From Streptomyces sp. 15-116A (lineage in GTDB: Bacteria; Actinomycetota; Actinomycetes; Streptomycetales; Streptomycetaceae), in NCBI RefSeq assembly GCF_025290915.1, contig NZ_JAOCQE010000046.1, positions 1 through 34,026 of the forward strand: 34,026 bases of DNA, given 5' to 3'. This document shows, one piece after another, positions 25,957 through 33,862 of this stretch. The translations under genes and the position numbers were made by a program. Each line of letters opens with the position of its first letter. Positions within the stretch are counted from its first letter, which is position 1. The notes under the pieces were generated by a model that searched no databases, was not told the origin of the DNA, and was given only the letters and a program-made list of their open reading frames with translations.

Positions 25957-26970
25957 GTGATCGAGCTCGAGGGGGTTCCCGAGCTGGTCGACCCGGTCAT
26001 GGTGGCCGCGTTCGAGGGCTGGAACGATGCCGGCGACGCAGCCTCCACCGCGGTCGCGCATCTGGAGCGGGAATGGAAGGGCGAGGTGTTCGCGGCGCTG
26101 GACGCCGAGGACTACTACGACTTCCAGGTGAACCGGCCCACGGTGTTCATGGACGCCGGTGTCCGCAAGATCACCTGGCCGACGACAAGGTTGTCGGTCG
26201 TCCGGGTCGGCGGCGACAAGCCGCGTGACCTGGTGCTGGTGCGCGGTATCGAACCGTCCATGCGGTGGCGTTCGTTCTGCAACGAGCTCCTCGGCTTCGC
26301 CCATGAACTCGGCGTGGAGCTGGTGGTGATCCTGGGCGCCCTGCTCGGTGACACCCCGCACACCCGTCCGGTCCCGATCAGCGGGACCACCTCCGACGCG
26401 GATCTGGCCCGGCGGATGGATCTGGAGGAGACCAAGTACGAGGGGCCGACCGGCATCGTCGGTGTGCTCCAGGAGGCGTGCACGCATGCGGGCGTGCCGG
26501 CCGTGTCGCTGTGGGCGGCGGTGCCGCACTACGTGTCGCAGCCGCCCAACCCGAAGGCCACGCTGGCGCTGCTCAACCGCCTCGAGGACCTGATCGACGT
26601 GCGGATCCCGCTGGGCGAGCTGCCCGAGGACGCGCGGGCCTGGCAGGTCGGCGTGGACCAGCTGGCCGCGGAGGACAGCGAGGTCGCCGAGTACGTGCAG
26701 ACGCTGGAGGAGGCCCGCGACACCGCGGAGCTGCCCGAGGCGTCGGGTGAGGCGATCGCCCGGGAGTTCGAACGGTATCTGCGGCGCCGTGACGGGTCGT
26801 CGGGACCGCAGGGCGGGCACGCCACGGCGGACGGCGGGGAGGGCCCGTCGCCGTCGTCGTACCGGAGGGACAGCCCCGGCGGACGGACCCGGCCGCCGAA
26901 GCCGCCCAAGCCGGACGCGGAAACGGACGCGGACGCGGACTCCGGCGACGGGGAGTCGTCGGAGGACTGA
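25957..26970 (+). CDS. PAC2 family protein
   Basis: A 337-aa protein of the PAC2 (proteasome assembly chaperone 2-like, DUF75) fold, widespread in actinobacteria and without a proven role. It opens with the family block VPELVDPVMVAAFEGWNDAGDAAS. GALLGDTPHTRPVPISGT and the YEGPTGIVGVL segment are also typical, and the PAC2 region covers about residues 5-210. A predicted helical part follows, then a disordered acidic tail with Asp-Ala repeats, similar in composition to the PrcA tail. The GTG at 25957 has GGAAGGAGG upstream. It stands alone between glpD and the convergent mshC. Confidence 0.9.
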   Translation: MIELEGVPELVDPVMVAAFEGWNDAGDAASTAVAHLEREWKGEVFAALDAEDYYDFQVNRPTVFMDAGVRKITWPTTRLSVVRVGGDKPRDLVLVRGIEPSMRWRSFCNELLGFAHELGVELVVILGALLGDTPHTRPVPISGTTSDADLARRMDLEETKYEGPTGIVGVLQEACTHAGVPAVSLWAAVPHYVSQPPNPKATLALLNRLEDLIDVRIPLGELPEDARAWQVGVDQLAAEDSEVAEYVQTLEEARDTAELPEASGEAIAREFERYLRRRDGSSGPQGGHATADGGEGPSPSSYRRDSPGGRTRPPKPPKPDAETDADADSGDGESSED

Positions 26971-26978
26971 CACAGCAG

Positions 26979-27019
26979 CAGAGGTGGGGCCCCGTCTTTT
27001 CGACGGGGCCCCACCTCTG
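26979..27019. terminator. Bidirectional terminator between the PAC2 gene and mshC
   Basis: A perfect 18-bp stem (26979-26996 with 27002-27019, core GGTGGGGCCCCGTC) around a TTTTC loop. It starts 8 bp after the PAC2 stop and ends 34 bp before the mshC stop. Confidence 0.9.
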
Positions 27020-27053
27020 TGTGACCTGTCCGGGGAGGCCGGCGCGCCGATCG

Positions 27054-28283
27054 TTACAGAGCGACGCCCAGCAGGGCGTCCACCGCGCGGGAGACGACAC
27101 CGGGCGCGCCGATGTCGCTGCCGCCGCTCTCCTCCTGGCGCACGACCCAGCGGTCGACGGCGGCCAGCGCGGCCGGGGCGTCCAGGTCGTCGGCGAGGGC
27201 ATCGCGGATCTCCTCGACGAGTTCCTCGGCGGGCGGGCCGTCGGGCCGGGAGACCGCCGCACGCCAGTGGCCGAGGCGGGTCACGGCGTCCTGGAGGACC
27301 TGGTCGGTCCACTCCCAGTCGGCGCGGTAGTGGTGGGCGAGCAGCGCCAGCCGGATGGCGGCCGGGTCGACGCCCTCGCGGCGCAGCTGGGAGACGAAGA
27401 CGAGGTTGCCCTTGGACTTGGACATCTTCTCGCCGTGCAGGGCGACCATGCCGGCGTGGACGTACGCCTTGGCCATGGGGAACTCGCCGGTGAGCACCTG
27501 GGCGTGCGAGGCGCCCATCTCGTGGTGCGGGAAGACCAGGTCGGAGCCGCCGCCCTGGACGTCGAAGCCCATGCCGAGGTGGTCGAGGGCGATGGCCACG
27601 CACTCGATGTGCCAGCCGGGGCGGCCCCGGCCGAGGGAGGCGCCGTCCCAGCTGGGCTCACCCTCGCGGGCGGCCATCCACAGCATCGGGTCGACGGGGT
27701 TCTTCTTGCCGGGGCGGTCGGGGTCGCCGCCGCGCTCGGCGGACAGCAGCCGCATGGCGGCGGCGTCGAGGTGGGAGACCTGGCCGAAGTGCGGGTCGGA
27801 CTCGACGGAGAAGTAGATGTCGCCGTCGACCTCGTAGGCGGCGCCCAGGTCCCGGAGCCGCTCGACGAGCGGGACGATGCCGGGTATCGCCTCCACGGCA
27901 CCTATGTACTGCCGCGGGGGCAGCATCCTGAGGGCCGTCATGTCCTCGCGGAAGAGGGCCGTCTCCTTCTCGGCGAGGGCGGTCCAGTCGATGTTGTCAC
28001 GCTCGGCCCGCTCCAGGAGCGGGTCGTCGACGTCCGTGACGTTCTGGACGTAGTGAACCTGCCGCTTGGTGTCGAGCCACACGCGCTGCACGAGGTCGAA
28101 CGCGTTGTAGGTCGCCGCGTGTCCGATGTGGGTGGCGTCGTACGGGGTGATGCCGCAGACGTAGATACGGGCGACGGGACCGGGGTCGAGGGTGACCGGG
28201 CCGCCGGTCGCGGTGTCGTGGATCCTCAGGTCGCGGCCCTGACCGGGCAGGGCGGGGACTTCGGAAGCGGGCCAGGCATGCAT
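27054..28283 (-). CDS. mshC: Cysteine:GlcN-Ins ligase MshC (mycothiol biosynthesis)
   Basis: A 409-aa ATP-dependent ligase that joins L-cysteine to GlcN-inositol, the penultimate step of mycothiol synthesis. It belongs to the cysteinyl-tRNA-synthetase fold. Zinc-ligand Cys43 is in [10 protein letters not shown], the HIGH motif at 52-55 ([11 protein letters not shown]), and KMSKS at 286-290. The TPYD form after the cysteine separates MshC from CysRS, and the length suits MshC rather than CysRS, which is longer. The ATG at 28283 lies 6 nt after a TAGGCT box and has no ribosome site, so the mRNA is probably leaderless. Upstream on the same strand are three genes that commonly accompany mshC in actinobacteria. 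Confidence 0.96.
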   Translation of the reverse strand: MHAWPASEVPALPGQGRDLRIHDTATGGPVTLDPGPVARIYVCGITPYDATHIGHAATYNAFDLVQRVWLDTKRQVHYVQNVTDVDDPLLERAERDNIDWTALAEKETALFREDMTALRMLPPRQYIGAVEAIPGIVPLVERLRDLGAAYEVDGDIYFSVESDPHFGQVSHLDAAAMRLLSAERGGDPDRPGKKNPVDPMLWMAAREGEPSWDGASLGRGRPGWHIECVAIALDHLGMGFDVQGGGSDLVFPHHEMGASHAQVLTGEFPMAKAYVHAGMVALHGEKMSKSKGNLVFVSQLRREGVDPAAIRLALLAHHYRADWEWTDQVLQDAVTRLGHWRAAVSRPDGPPAEELVEEIRDALADDLDAPAALAAVDRWVVRQEESGGSDIGAPGVVSRAVDALLGVAL

Positions 28284-28289
28284 GCCTCG

Positions 28290-28295
28290 AGCCTA
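28290..28295 (-). promoter_or_regulatory. -10 box for a leaderless mshC mRNA
   Basis: Minus strand TAGGCT ends 6 nt before the mshC ATG, with no Shine-Dalgarno sequence between them. Confidence 0.6.
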
Positions 28296-28414
28296 ACCGG
28301 ACCGGAGTTCCGGATACGAACCGGAGCGGTCCGGATGACCGGGAAGGCACTCTTGCGCAACGCCGGGCGACGTGCTGCCGGTGCCCTTGAGCCCACGTTG
28401 TCGGCTCGTGCGGC

Positions 28415-29248
28415 TCACACCGGGGGCCAGGGGATGGCGGGCCAGTCGCCGGTGGGTTCCGGATGACGCGCGGTGGTGAGGAGGGCGTCGACGCGTGCAC
28501 GGGTCGCGGCGATCTCGGCGCGGGTGATCAGCGGGGCCAGGCGGGTGGCGAGGGCGCCGCCGTCCGTGAGCGCCTTGCCGAGGCCGCCGAGGACGTCCAG
28601 GGCCTCCTGCGTCAGCGGCTCCCCCGCCCAGCCCCACAGGAGGGTGCGCAGCTTGTTCTCGACGTTGAAGGTGACGCCGTGGTCGATGCCGAAGAGGCGG
28701 CCGTCGGCGGTGGGCAGCAGATGGCCGCCCTTGCGGTCGGCGTTGTTGATGACCGCGTCGAGCACGGCGAGCCGGCGCAGCCGCTCATCGTCGGCGTGCA
28801 CGAGCAGCGCGGTGCGGCCCTCGCCGGTCTCCGCGAATCCGATCGCCTTCCAGCCGGGCTCCGGCTCCTCCCCGTCCACCAGGGCGAGCAGCTCCGCGCC
28901 CGGCGCCGGGTCGATCCACAGCTGGCACATGCCTTCGCCGTACGGCCCGTCGCGCAGCACGGTCGGCGGGACCAGGCCCCAGCCGGTCGCCTCGGACACC
29001 TCGTACGCGGCGACCTCCCGCCCGGCGAGCGTGCCGTCGGGGAAGTCCCACAGCGGGCGTTCGCCGGCGACGGGCTTGTAGACGCAGGTGGCCTCGCGGC
29101 CGTCGTGGGTGACGGTGCAGTACAGCGCCGCGTTCGACGCCTCACGGATGCGGCCGCGCACGGTCAGCTCGCCCTCGGCGAGCAGCTCCCGGACGGCCGG
29201 GTCGACGGCCGTCACGCTCCGCGGCGGTATCCGTTCTGGCGCGGACAT
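28415..29248 (-). CDS. SCO1664-family protein, PI3/4-kinase-like
   Basis: A 277-aa protein of an actinobacterial family with a kinase-like fold. Visible elements resemble the PI3K/HipA-type core: Lys58 in CVYKP as nucleotide lysine, Glu78 in GREVAAYE, a catalytic-loop-like VINNADRKGGHLL (Asn168/169, Asp171) and a metal-site GIDHG (Asp189). Substrate and activity are unknown. I use the ATG at 29246-29248, with GGAAGGA upstream; this overlaps the DUF3090 gene by 37 nt. A GTG at 29215 overlapping the DUF3090 stop as GTGA is the alternative. It lies in an apparent operon with DUF3090 and a histidine phosphatase, next to mshC. Confidence 0.85.
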   Translation of the reverse strand: MSAPERIPPRSVTAVDPAVRELLAEGELTVRGRIREASNAALYCTVTHDGREATCVYKPVAGERPLWDFPDGTLAGREVAAYEVSEATGWGLVPPTVLRDGPYGEGMCQLWIDPAPGAELLALVDGEEPEPGWKAIGFAETGEGRTALLVHADDERLRRLAVLDAVINNADRKGGHLLPTADGRLFGIDHGVTFNVENKLRTLLWGWAGEPLTQEALDVLGGLGKALTDGGALATRLAPLITRAEIAATRARVDALLTTARHPEPTGDWPAIPWPPV

Positions 29249-29802
29249 ACGTGTCCTTCCGGGTCGAGCGGGAGGCTGCACAGCGGGCACGGCGGCCGCC
29301 CGGCGTTGACGACGTCGAGGGCGCGCTTGGCGAACGCCCTGGCCTGGGCGCCGGTGAGCCGGACCCGCAGCATCGGGGGGCCGTTCTCCTCGTCCTGCAG
29401 CAGCCGCTCCTCGGCCTCGGCGAGGTCCTCCTCGGAGTCGGCGTCCAGTTCGACGAGCGCCTGCGCCTCGACGATCATGCGCTGCTCCTCACCGTCCCAG
29501 GCGAGCGCCATGGTGCCGACGCGGAACTCCTCCTCCACGGGGGTGTCCAGCGGGGCGGTGTCGGTGATCTCGGTCGGTGCCATGGCGGGTACCGCGGCAC
29601 TGCCGCCGCTGCGCCTGACCACCTCGTCGAGCAGTTCGTCCATGCGCTCGGCGAGCGCGGCGACCTGGGTCTTCTCCAGGGCCACGCTGGTCACCCGGGA
29701 GCCGGCGGAGGCCTGGAGGAAGAACGTACGGCGCCCTGGCAGCCCGACCGTACCGGCCACGAAACGTTCCGGTTGGTCGTAGAGGAACACCTGACGGGAC
29801 AC
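29212..29802 (-). CDS. DUF3090 family protein
   Basis: A 196-aa conserved actinobacterial protein of unknown function. The N-terminal part (SRQVFLYDQPERFVAGTVG) and the block GRRTFFLQA are typical of the family. The C-terminus has a probable zinc-binding CPLC...GHVCPRQN element. GTG start at 29800-29802 with GGAG seven bases upstream; the frame is open for 22 further codons, but that part is made of a 13-bp repeat and is not family-like. Its 3' end overlaps the kinase-like gene, so the two are likely translated together. The C-terminal Cys-rich end suggests a structural metal or a nucleic acid/protein contact. Confidence 0.85.
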   Translation of the reverse strand: MSRQVFLYDQPERFVAGTVGLPGRRTFFLQASAGSRVTSVALEKTQVAALAERMDELLDEVVRRSGGSAAVPAMAPTEITDTAPLDTPVEEEFRVGTMALAWDGEEQRMIVEAQALVELDADSEEDLAEAEERLLQDEENGPPMLRVRLTGAQARAFAKRALDVVNAGRPPCPLCSLPLDPEGHVCPRQNGYRRGA

Positions 29803-29815
29803 GTCCTGTCTCCAT

Positions 29816-29846
29816 TGAGAGTTGTGGCAAGTCTGAGAGTTGTGGC
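29816..29846. repeat. 13-bp direct repeat upstream of DUF3090
   Basis: TGAGAGTTGTGGC at 29816-29828 and again at 29834-29846, an 18-bp period, just upstream of the DUF3090 ribosome site. It may be an operator or a small duplication. Confidence 0.6.
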
Positions 29847-29908
29847 TCGTCGTGGGCAGAAGCATCAACGGCAGTGCTGCGACCGCTTCACCCTACTGCG
29901 GCCGACGA

Positions 29909-30595
29909 TCACGGTGCGCCCGCACCGCCCCCGACCGGGGCCTCATCGGCGGGCGGCTCGTCCCGCGGTGCCAGCGAGGCGAGGTCGCCGGTGTCGCCGA
30001 GGCGCACGAGGAAGGGGCGCAGCCGGGTGTAACGGATCGCGGTGATGGAACACGGATCGACGGAGATCCGCTGGAAGAGGTCGAGATGAAGTCCGAGTGC
30101 GTCCGCGACGAGGGACTTGATGATGTCCCCGTGCGAACACATCAGATACACGGCGTCGGCGCCGTGGTCGCGCTCCACGCGCGCGTTCCACTCCCGCACC
30201 GCCTCGGCGGCGCGGGTCTGCATCGCGCGCATGGACTCGCCGCCGGGGAACGCCGCCGCCGAGGGGTGCGCCTGCACCACCTCCATGAGCGGCTCGTCCT
30301 TGAGCTCGGCGAGTTTGCGGCCCGACCAGTCGCCGTAGTGGCACTCGCCGATGCGGTCGTCGGTGTGGGCGGTCAGCGAGGGGCGGGCCGCGAGCAGCGG
30401 CCGGATCGTCTCCTGGCAGCGCTGGAGCGGGCTGGTGACGATCTCGGCGAGGGGCAGCTCGGCGAGCCGCCCGGGCAGGGCGGCGGCCTGGGCGGCGCCG
30501 CGTTCGTCGAGGGCGACGCCGGGCGTCCAGCCGGCGAGCAGTCCCTCGGTGTTGGCGGTGGAACGTCCGTGCCGGACCAGCAGCAAGGTGGGCAT
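29909..30595 (-). CDS. Histidine phosphatase (phosphoglycerate-mutase-like, MSMEG_4193 type)
   Basis: A 228-aa protein of the histidine phosphatase superfamily. The catalytic LLLVRHGRSTANTEG has phospho-acceptor His9, and the second conserved His is in the CSHGDIIK motif. The family found with mshC and DUF3090 in actinobacteria is of unknown substrate. The ATG at 30593-30595 lies 7 nt after a TACCCT box and has no ribosome site, suggesting a leaderless mRNA; the longer open frame upstream reads through repeats and is not family-like. First gene of the minus-strand cluster leading to DUF3090, the kinase-like gene and mshC. Confidence 0.88.
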   Translation of the reverse strand: MPTLLLVRHGRSTANTEGLLAGWTPGVALDERGAAQAAALPGRLAELPLAEIVTSPLQRCQETIRPLLAARPSLTAHTDDRIGECHYGDWSGRKLAELKDEPLMEVVQAHPSAAAFPGGESMRAMQTRAAEAVREWNARVERDHGADAVYLMCSHGDIIKSLVADALGLHLDLFQRISVDPCSITAIRYTRLRPFLVRLGDTGDLASLAPRDEPPADEAPVGGGAGAP

Positions 30596-30602
30596 GCGGC
30601 CC

Positions 30603-30608
30603 AGGGTA
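30603..30608 (-). promoter_or_regulatory. -10 box for a leaderless phosphatase mRNA
   Basis: Minus strand TACCCT ends 7 nt before the ATG. The -35 is unclear. Confidence 0.45.
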
Positions 30609-30626
30609 GGCGCACGCGCGCGTGCG

Positions 30627-30662
30627 GTGTCCTGTACGGCGCCCTGTGCGGTGCCCTGTGTG
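30627..30662. repeat. Three 12-bp tandem repeats in a divergent promoter region
   Basis: GTGTCCTGTACG, GCGCCCTGTGCG and GTGCCCTGTGTG follow each other without gaps between the divergent phosphatase and CorA genes. The CCTGT core is invariant. Confidence 0.6.
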
Positions 30663-30693
30663 ATGTCCGGCCAGTGAGAGGAGGATGCGCTTC

Positions 30694-31689
30694 GTGATCG
30701 TCGACTGTGCCATCTACCGGGAGGGGCATCGCGCGGAGGGGCCCGAGGACTTCTCCGACGCACTCGCCGAGGCGCGGTCGGCGGGCGGGTTCGTCTGGAT
30801 CGGGCTGCACGAGCCGACCGAGGACGAGTTCGAGGCGGTCTCGCAGGAGTTCGCGCTGCATCCGCTGGCCGTCGAGGACTCCCTCAAGGCGCATCAGCGG
30901 CCCAAGCTGGAGGTGTACGACGACTCGCTGTTCCTGGTGCTCAAGCCGGTCGTGTACGAGCCGAGGAGCGACACCGTGTCGTCCGGCGAGATCATGGTCT
31001 TCCTCGGTGACGCGTTCGTGGTGACGGTGCGGCACGGGGAGGGCGCGCCGCTGTCGGCCGTACGGCATCGGCTGGAACACGAACCGGAGCTGCTGGGCAA
31101 GGGGCCGACGGCCGTGCTGTACGCGATCGCCGACGCCACCGTCGACCACTATCTGGAGGTCGCGACCGAGCTGGGGACGGACCTGGAGGAGCTGGAGGCG
31201 GAGGTCTTCTCACCGGACGGCGGGGGTTCGCGGCACACCGCGTCGCGGATCTACAACTTCAAGCGGCAGATCCTGGAGTTCCGCCGGGCCACGGGCCCGC
31301 TGGCCCTGCCGATGACGCGGCTGGCGGGCGTGGGCACGTTCGGGGGAAGCGTGCCGTTCGTGGAGGACAAGGCGCGGCCGTTCTTCCGCGACGTGCACGA
31401 TCACCTCACACGGGTGAACGAGTCCGTGGAAGGGCTGGACCGGCTGGTGTCGGACATCTTGTCGGCGCATCTGGCGCAGATGAGTGTGCGGCAGAACGAC
31501 GACATGCGGAAGATCTCCGCGTGGGCGGCGATGGCGGCGGTGCCGACGATGATCGCCGGGATCTACGGGATGAACTTCGAGCACATGCCGGAGTTGCGGT
31601 GGGAGTGGTCGTATCCGGCGGTGATTCTGGTGATGGCGGCGTTGGAGGTGTTCCTGTTCCGGCTCTTCAAGAGGCGTGGCTGGCTGTAG
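30694..31689 (+). CDS. CorA-family magnesium/divalent cation transporter
   Basis: A 331-aa inner-membrane channel-like transporter. The long soluble N-terminal domain (1 to about 268) and coiled helix lead to two C-terminal membrane spans. The first ends in the family signature YGMNFEHMPEL (GMN at 292-294), and the protein ends in a short basic tail (FKRRGW). GAGAGGAGG ends directly at an ATG (30685), too close to serve it. The GTG at 30694 is 9 nt away and gives a start at VIVDCAIYREG, so I use that. The ion could be Mg, Co or Ni by family. Convergent with the ferritin-like gene. Confidence 0.92.
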   Translation: MIVDCAIYREGHRAEGPEDFSDALAEARSAGGFVWIGLHEPTEDEFEAVSQEFALHPLAVEDSLKAHQRPKLEVYDDSLFLVLKPVVYEPRSDTVSSGEIMVFLGDAFVVTVRHGEGAPLSAVRHRLEHEPELLGKGPTAVLYAIADATVDHYLEVATELGTDLEELEAEVFSPDGGGSRHTASRIYNFKRQILEFRRATGPLALPMTRLAGVGTFGGSVPFVEDKARPFFRDVHDHLTRVNESVEGLDRLVSDILSAHLAQMSVRQNDDMRKISAWAAMAAVPTMIAGIYGMNFEHMPELRWEWSYPAVILVMAALEVFLFRLFKRRGWL

Positions 31690-31712
31690 GGCGGGGCGCG
31701 GGGAGGTGACGC

Positions 31713-32501
31713 TCAGGCGAGTTCCGGTTCCGGGCCGGCCGGGCCGCCCAGCGCGTTGCGGCGGGCGGGCGTCCTGAGGGAGACCATGCGGCGCCATCCG
31801 GCCAGGCGTTCGTACACGTACATCGCGTGGATGCCGGCCGCCAGGAGGGCCGCCTTGGGCCTGGGCCAGCCCAGGATGCGGCCCATGTGGGCCATGACCG
31901 CGAGGCTGACATCGCGGTAGATGCGGATCTCGGCGAGCGCGCACTCGCGCAGGGTCCGCTGGATGGTGCGTCCGTGTCCGGCGCGGGCGAGGCGGAGCAG
32001 TTCCTCGTGGCAGTAGGCGAGGTGGTTGTCCTCGTCGTTGGAGATCATCCTGACCGCGCGGCCCAGGTCCGGGTGGTCGGCGAAGTACTTGCGGAGCATC
32101 CGCATCTGCTCGGAGGCGCGCTGCTCGGTGACCCTGCTGTGGGCGAGGTAGGTGACGATGTCCTGGACCGTGAGCGGCTCCTCGCGTTTGAGCTGGTCGT
32201 GGGCGAGGCCGATGCCGCCGCGTTCGAGGAGCATCGTGTAGTCGGTCTCGGGCGGGACGGGTACGGGGTCCAGGCCGCGCTTCTTCAGCAGGGCGTTGAA
32301 GATCCGGCCGTGCTTGTCCTCGTCGGCGCCGTGCCGGGTGATCTTGGGGGCCAGGTCGCGCTCGGTCTCGGGGACCAGCGCGGCGATGCGGGCGTTCTCC
32401 CAGCCGCCCTGGGACTCGCCGCTGGCGGCGATGGAGCAGAACAGGGCGAAGGACTCGTCGTTGTCGAGGATCTCCTGGAACAGACTCTTGGCCGTGAGCA
32501 T
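31713..32501 (-). CDS. Ferritin-like diiron protein
   Basis: A 262-aa mostly helical protein of the ferritin-like superfamily. Two ExxH metal motifs are visible: DEDKH (Glu61, His64) and DEDNH (Glu157, His160), with further Glu residues in each helix pair, giving a likely carboxylate-bridged diiron site. The substrate or function (oxygenase, oxidase or iron handling) is unknown. I use the ATG at 32499-32501, with GGAGAGG upstream; the longer frame adds 33 residues without family features. C-terminal residues after about 240 are low-complexity. Its promoter region contains two direct CACGAGTC repeats. Confidence 0.82.
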   Translation of the reverse strand: MLTAKSLFQEILDNDESFALFCSIAASGESQGGWENARIAALVPETERDLAPKITRHGADEDKHGRIFNALLKKRGLDPVPVPPETDYTMLLERGGIGLAHDQLKREEPLTVQDIVTYLAHSRVTEQRASEQMRMLRKYFADHPDLGRAVRMISNDEDNHLAYCHEELLRLARAGHGRTIQRTLRECALAEIRIYRDVSLAVMAHMGRILGWPRPKAALLAAGIHAMYVYERLAGWRRMVSLRTPARRNALGGPAGPEPELA

Positions 32502-32530
32502 GTGACCACCTCTCCGCAGGGTCCGCACAA

Positions 32531-32550
32531 CACGAGTCGAAGCACGAGTC
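32531..32550 (-). repeat. Paired CACGAGTC repeats upstream of the ferritin-like gene
   Basis: Two 8-bp direct repeats start 12 bp apart (32531-32538 and 32543-32550). On the minus strand the upstream one overlaps TTGACT, a possible -35. Confidence 0.45.
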
Positions 32551-32665
32551 AAATGCGGAGGGAGAGGGGCTGCAACAGGTGTGCCGGACAACTCCGCCAA
32601 AAGGAGGACGGGATGAGGGCGGGCGGGCGTAACTGTGGGCGCGGTCGGGCGTTGTTGTGTTTGAC

Positions 32666-32704
32666 GGCCGTGGCGGGGTGGGCCCCCGAGCCCCCACCAC
32701 GGCC
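32666..32704 (-). terminator. Hairpin after the LLM oxidoreductase gene
   Basis: GGCCGTGG and CCACGGCC pair, with further GGGG/CCCC pairing inside, 41 bp after the stop. No U-tract. Confidence 0.6.
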
Positions 32705-32744
32705 GCCGGTGACTGCGTCGGCTTCGGCCGGTGGTTGCGTTTTC

Positions 32745-33800
32745 TTACGCCAGGCCCGCGCGTTCCAGGGCCTCCGTGCCGGCGCGGAGGGATGCGAGGC
32801 GTTCCTCGAGGGTGAAGCCGGCCGGGGCGAGGGTGAGGGTGGTGACTCCGGCGGCGGCGTAGGCCTTCATGCGGTCGGCGATGCGGTCCACCGAGCCGAG
32901 CAGGGTGGTGGAGTCGATCAGGTCGTGCGGTACGGCCGCGGCGGCGCCCTGCTTGTCGCCGGACAGGTACTTGTCCTGGATCTCGGCGGCTTCCTTCTCG
33001 TAGCCCATGCGCTGGGCGAGCTGGTTGTAGAAGTTCTGCTTGCGGCTGCCCATGCCGCCGACGTAGAGCGCGGTGTAGGGGCGGAAGGTGTCGGCGAGGG
33101 TGGTGACGTCCTTGTCGTCGCCGACGGCGAGGGGGACGGTGGGGCAGATGTCGAAGCCGTCGAGGGTCTTGCCGGCCTTCTCGCGGCCGGCGCGGAGGTA
33201 CTTGACGGCGGTGTCCTCGAGGTGGTCGGCGGAGGGGAAGATCAGCAGGGCGCCGTCGGCGATCTCGCCGGTCTGTTCGAGGTTCTTCGGGCCGATGGCG
33301 GCGATGTAGAGGGGGATGTGCTCGCGCTGGGGGTGGACCGTGAGCTTGATGGGCTTGCCGGGGCCGCCGGGGAGGGGGAGGGTCCAGTGCTCGCCCTCGT
33401 AGGAGAGGCGTTCGCGGGTCATGGCCTTGCGGACGATCTCGACGTACTCGCGGGTGCGGGCGAGGGGCTTGTCGAACTTGACGCCGTACCAGCCCTCGGA
33501 GACCTGGGGGCCGGAGACGCCGAGGCCGAGGCGGAAGCGGCCGCCGGAGAGGGAGTCGAGGGTGGCGGCGGTCATCGCGGTCATGGCCGGCTGGCGGGCG
33601 GGGATCTGGAAGATGGCCGAGCCGACGTCGATGCGGGTGGTCTGGGCGGCGACCCAGGTGAGGACGGTGGCGGCGTCGGAGCCGTAGGCCTCGGCGGCCC
33701 AGCAGACCGAGTAGCCGAGGCGGTCGGCTTCTTGCGCCACGGTGAGGTTGTCCGCGTCCATTCCGGCACCCCAGTAGCCGAGGTTGATCCCGAGCTGCAT
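32745..33800 (-). CDS. LLM class F420-dependent oxidoreductase
   Basis: A 351-aa luciferase-like TIM-barrel oxidoreductase. The N-terminus MQLGINLGYWGAGMDADN and the following WAAEAYGSDAATVLTWVA and LDSLSGGRFRLGLGVSGPQV blocks are typical of actinobacterial F420-dependent members, of the Rv3520c type as far as I can judge. The last block binds the cofactor phosphate. Substrate unknown. ATG with GGGGAGA upstream; a TACCCT -10 candidate at 33843-33848 lies right beside repeat copy B. Same strand as the ferritin-like gene, 243 bp upstream of it. Confidence 0.92.
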   Translation of the reverse strand: MQLGINLGYWGAGMDADNLTVAQEADRLGYSVCWAAEAYGSDAATVLTWVAAQTTRIDVGSAIFQIPARQPAMTAMTAATLDSLSGGRFRLGLGVSGPQVSEGWYGVKFDKPLARTREYVEIVRKAMTRERLSYEGEHWTLPLPGGPGKPIKLTVHPQREHIPLYIAAIGPKNLEQTGEIADGALLIFPSADHLEDTAVKYLRAGREKAGKTLDGFDICPTVPLAVGDDKDVTTLADTFRPYTALYVGGMGSRKQNFYNQLAQRMGYEKEAAEIQDKYLSGDKQGAAAAVPHDLIDSTTLLGSVDRIADRMKAYAAAGVTTLTLAPAGFTLEERLASLRAGTEALERAGLA

Positions 33801-33842
33801 GACCGTCTCCCCTTACCGATGAGTAACGTGGCTTGTGCGGGC

Positions 33843-33848
33843 AGGGTA
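33843..33848 (-). promoter_or_regulatory. Candidate -10 box for the LLM gene
   Basis: Minus strand TACCCT about 42 nt before the ATG. The -35 would fall at the edge of repeat copy B. Confidence 0.4.
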
Positions 33849-33862
33849 TACCGCGGGTGGTC

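Noticed and set aside
27054..28283. Cysteinyl-tRNA synthetase instead of MshC
   Set aside because: The protein has the HIGH and KMSKS motifs of both, but its 409-aa length, the CGITPYD block and the mshC-type neighbours favour MshC.
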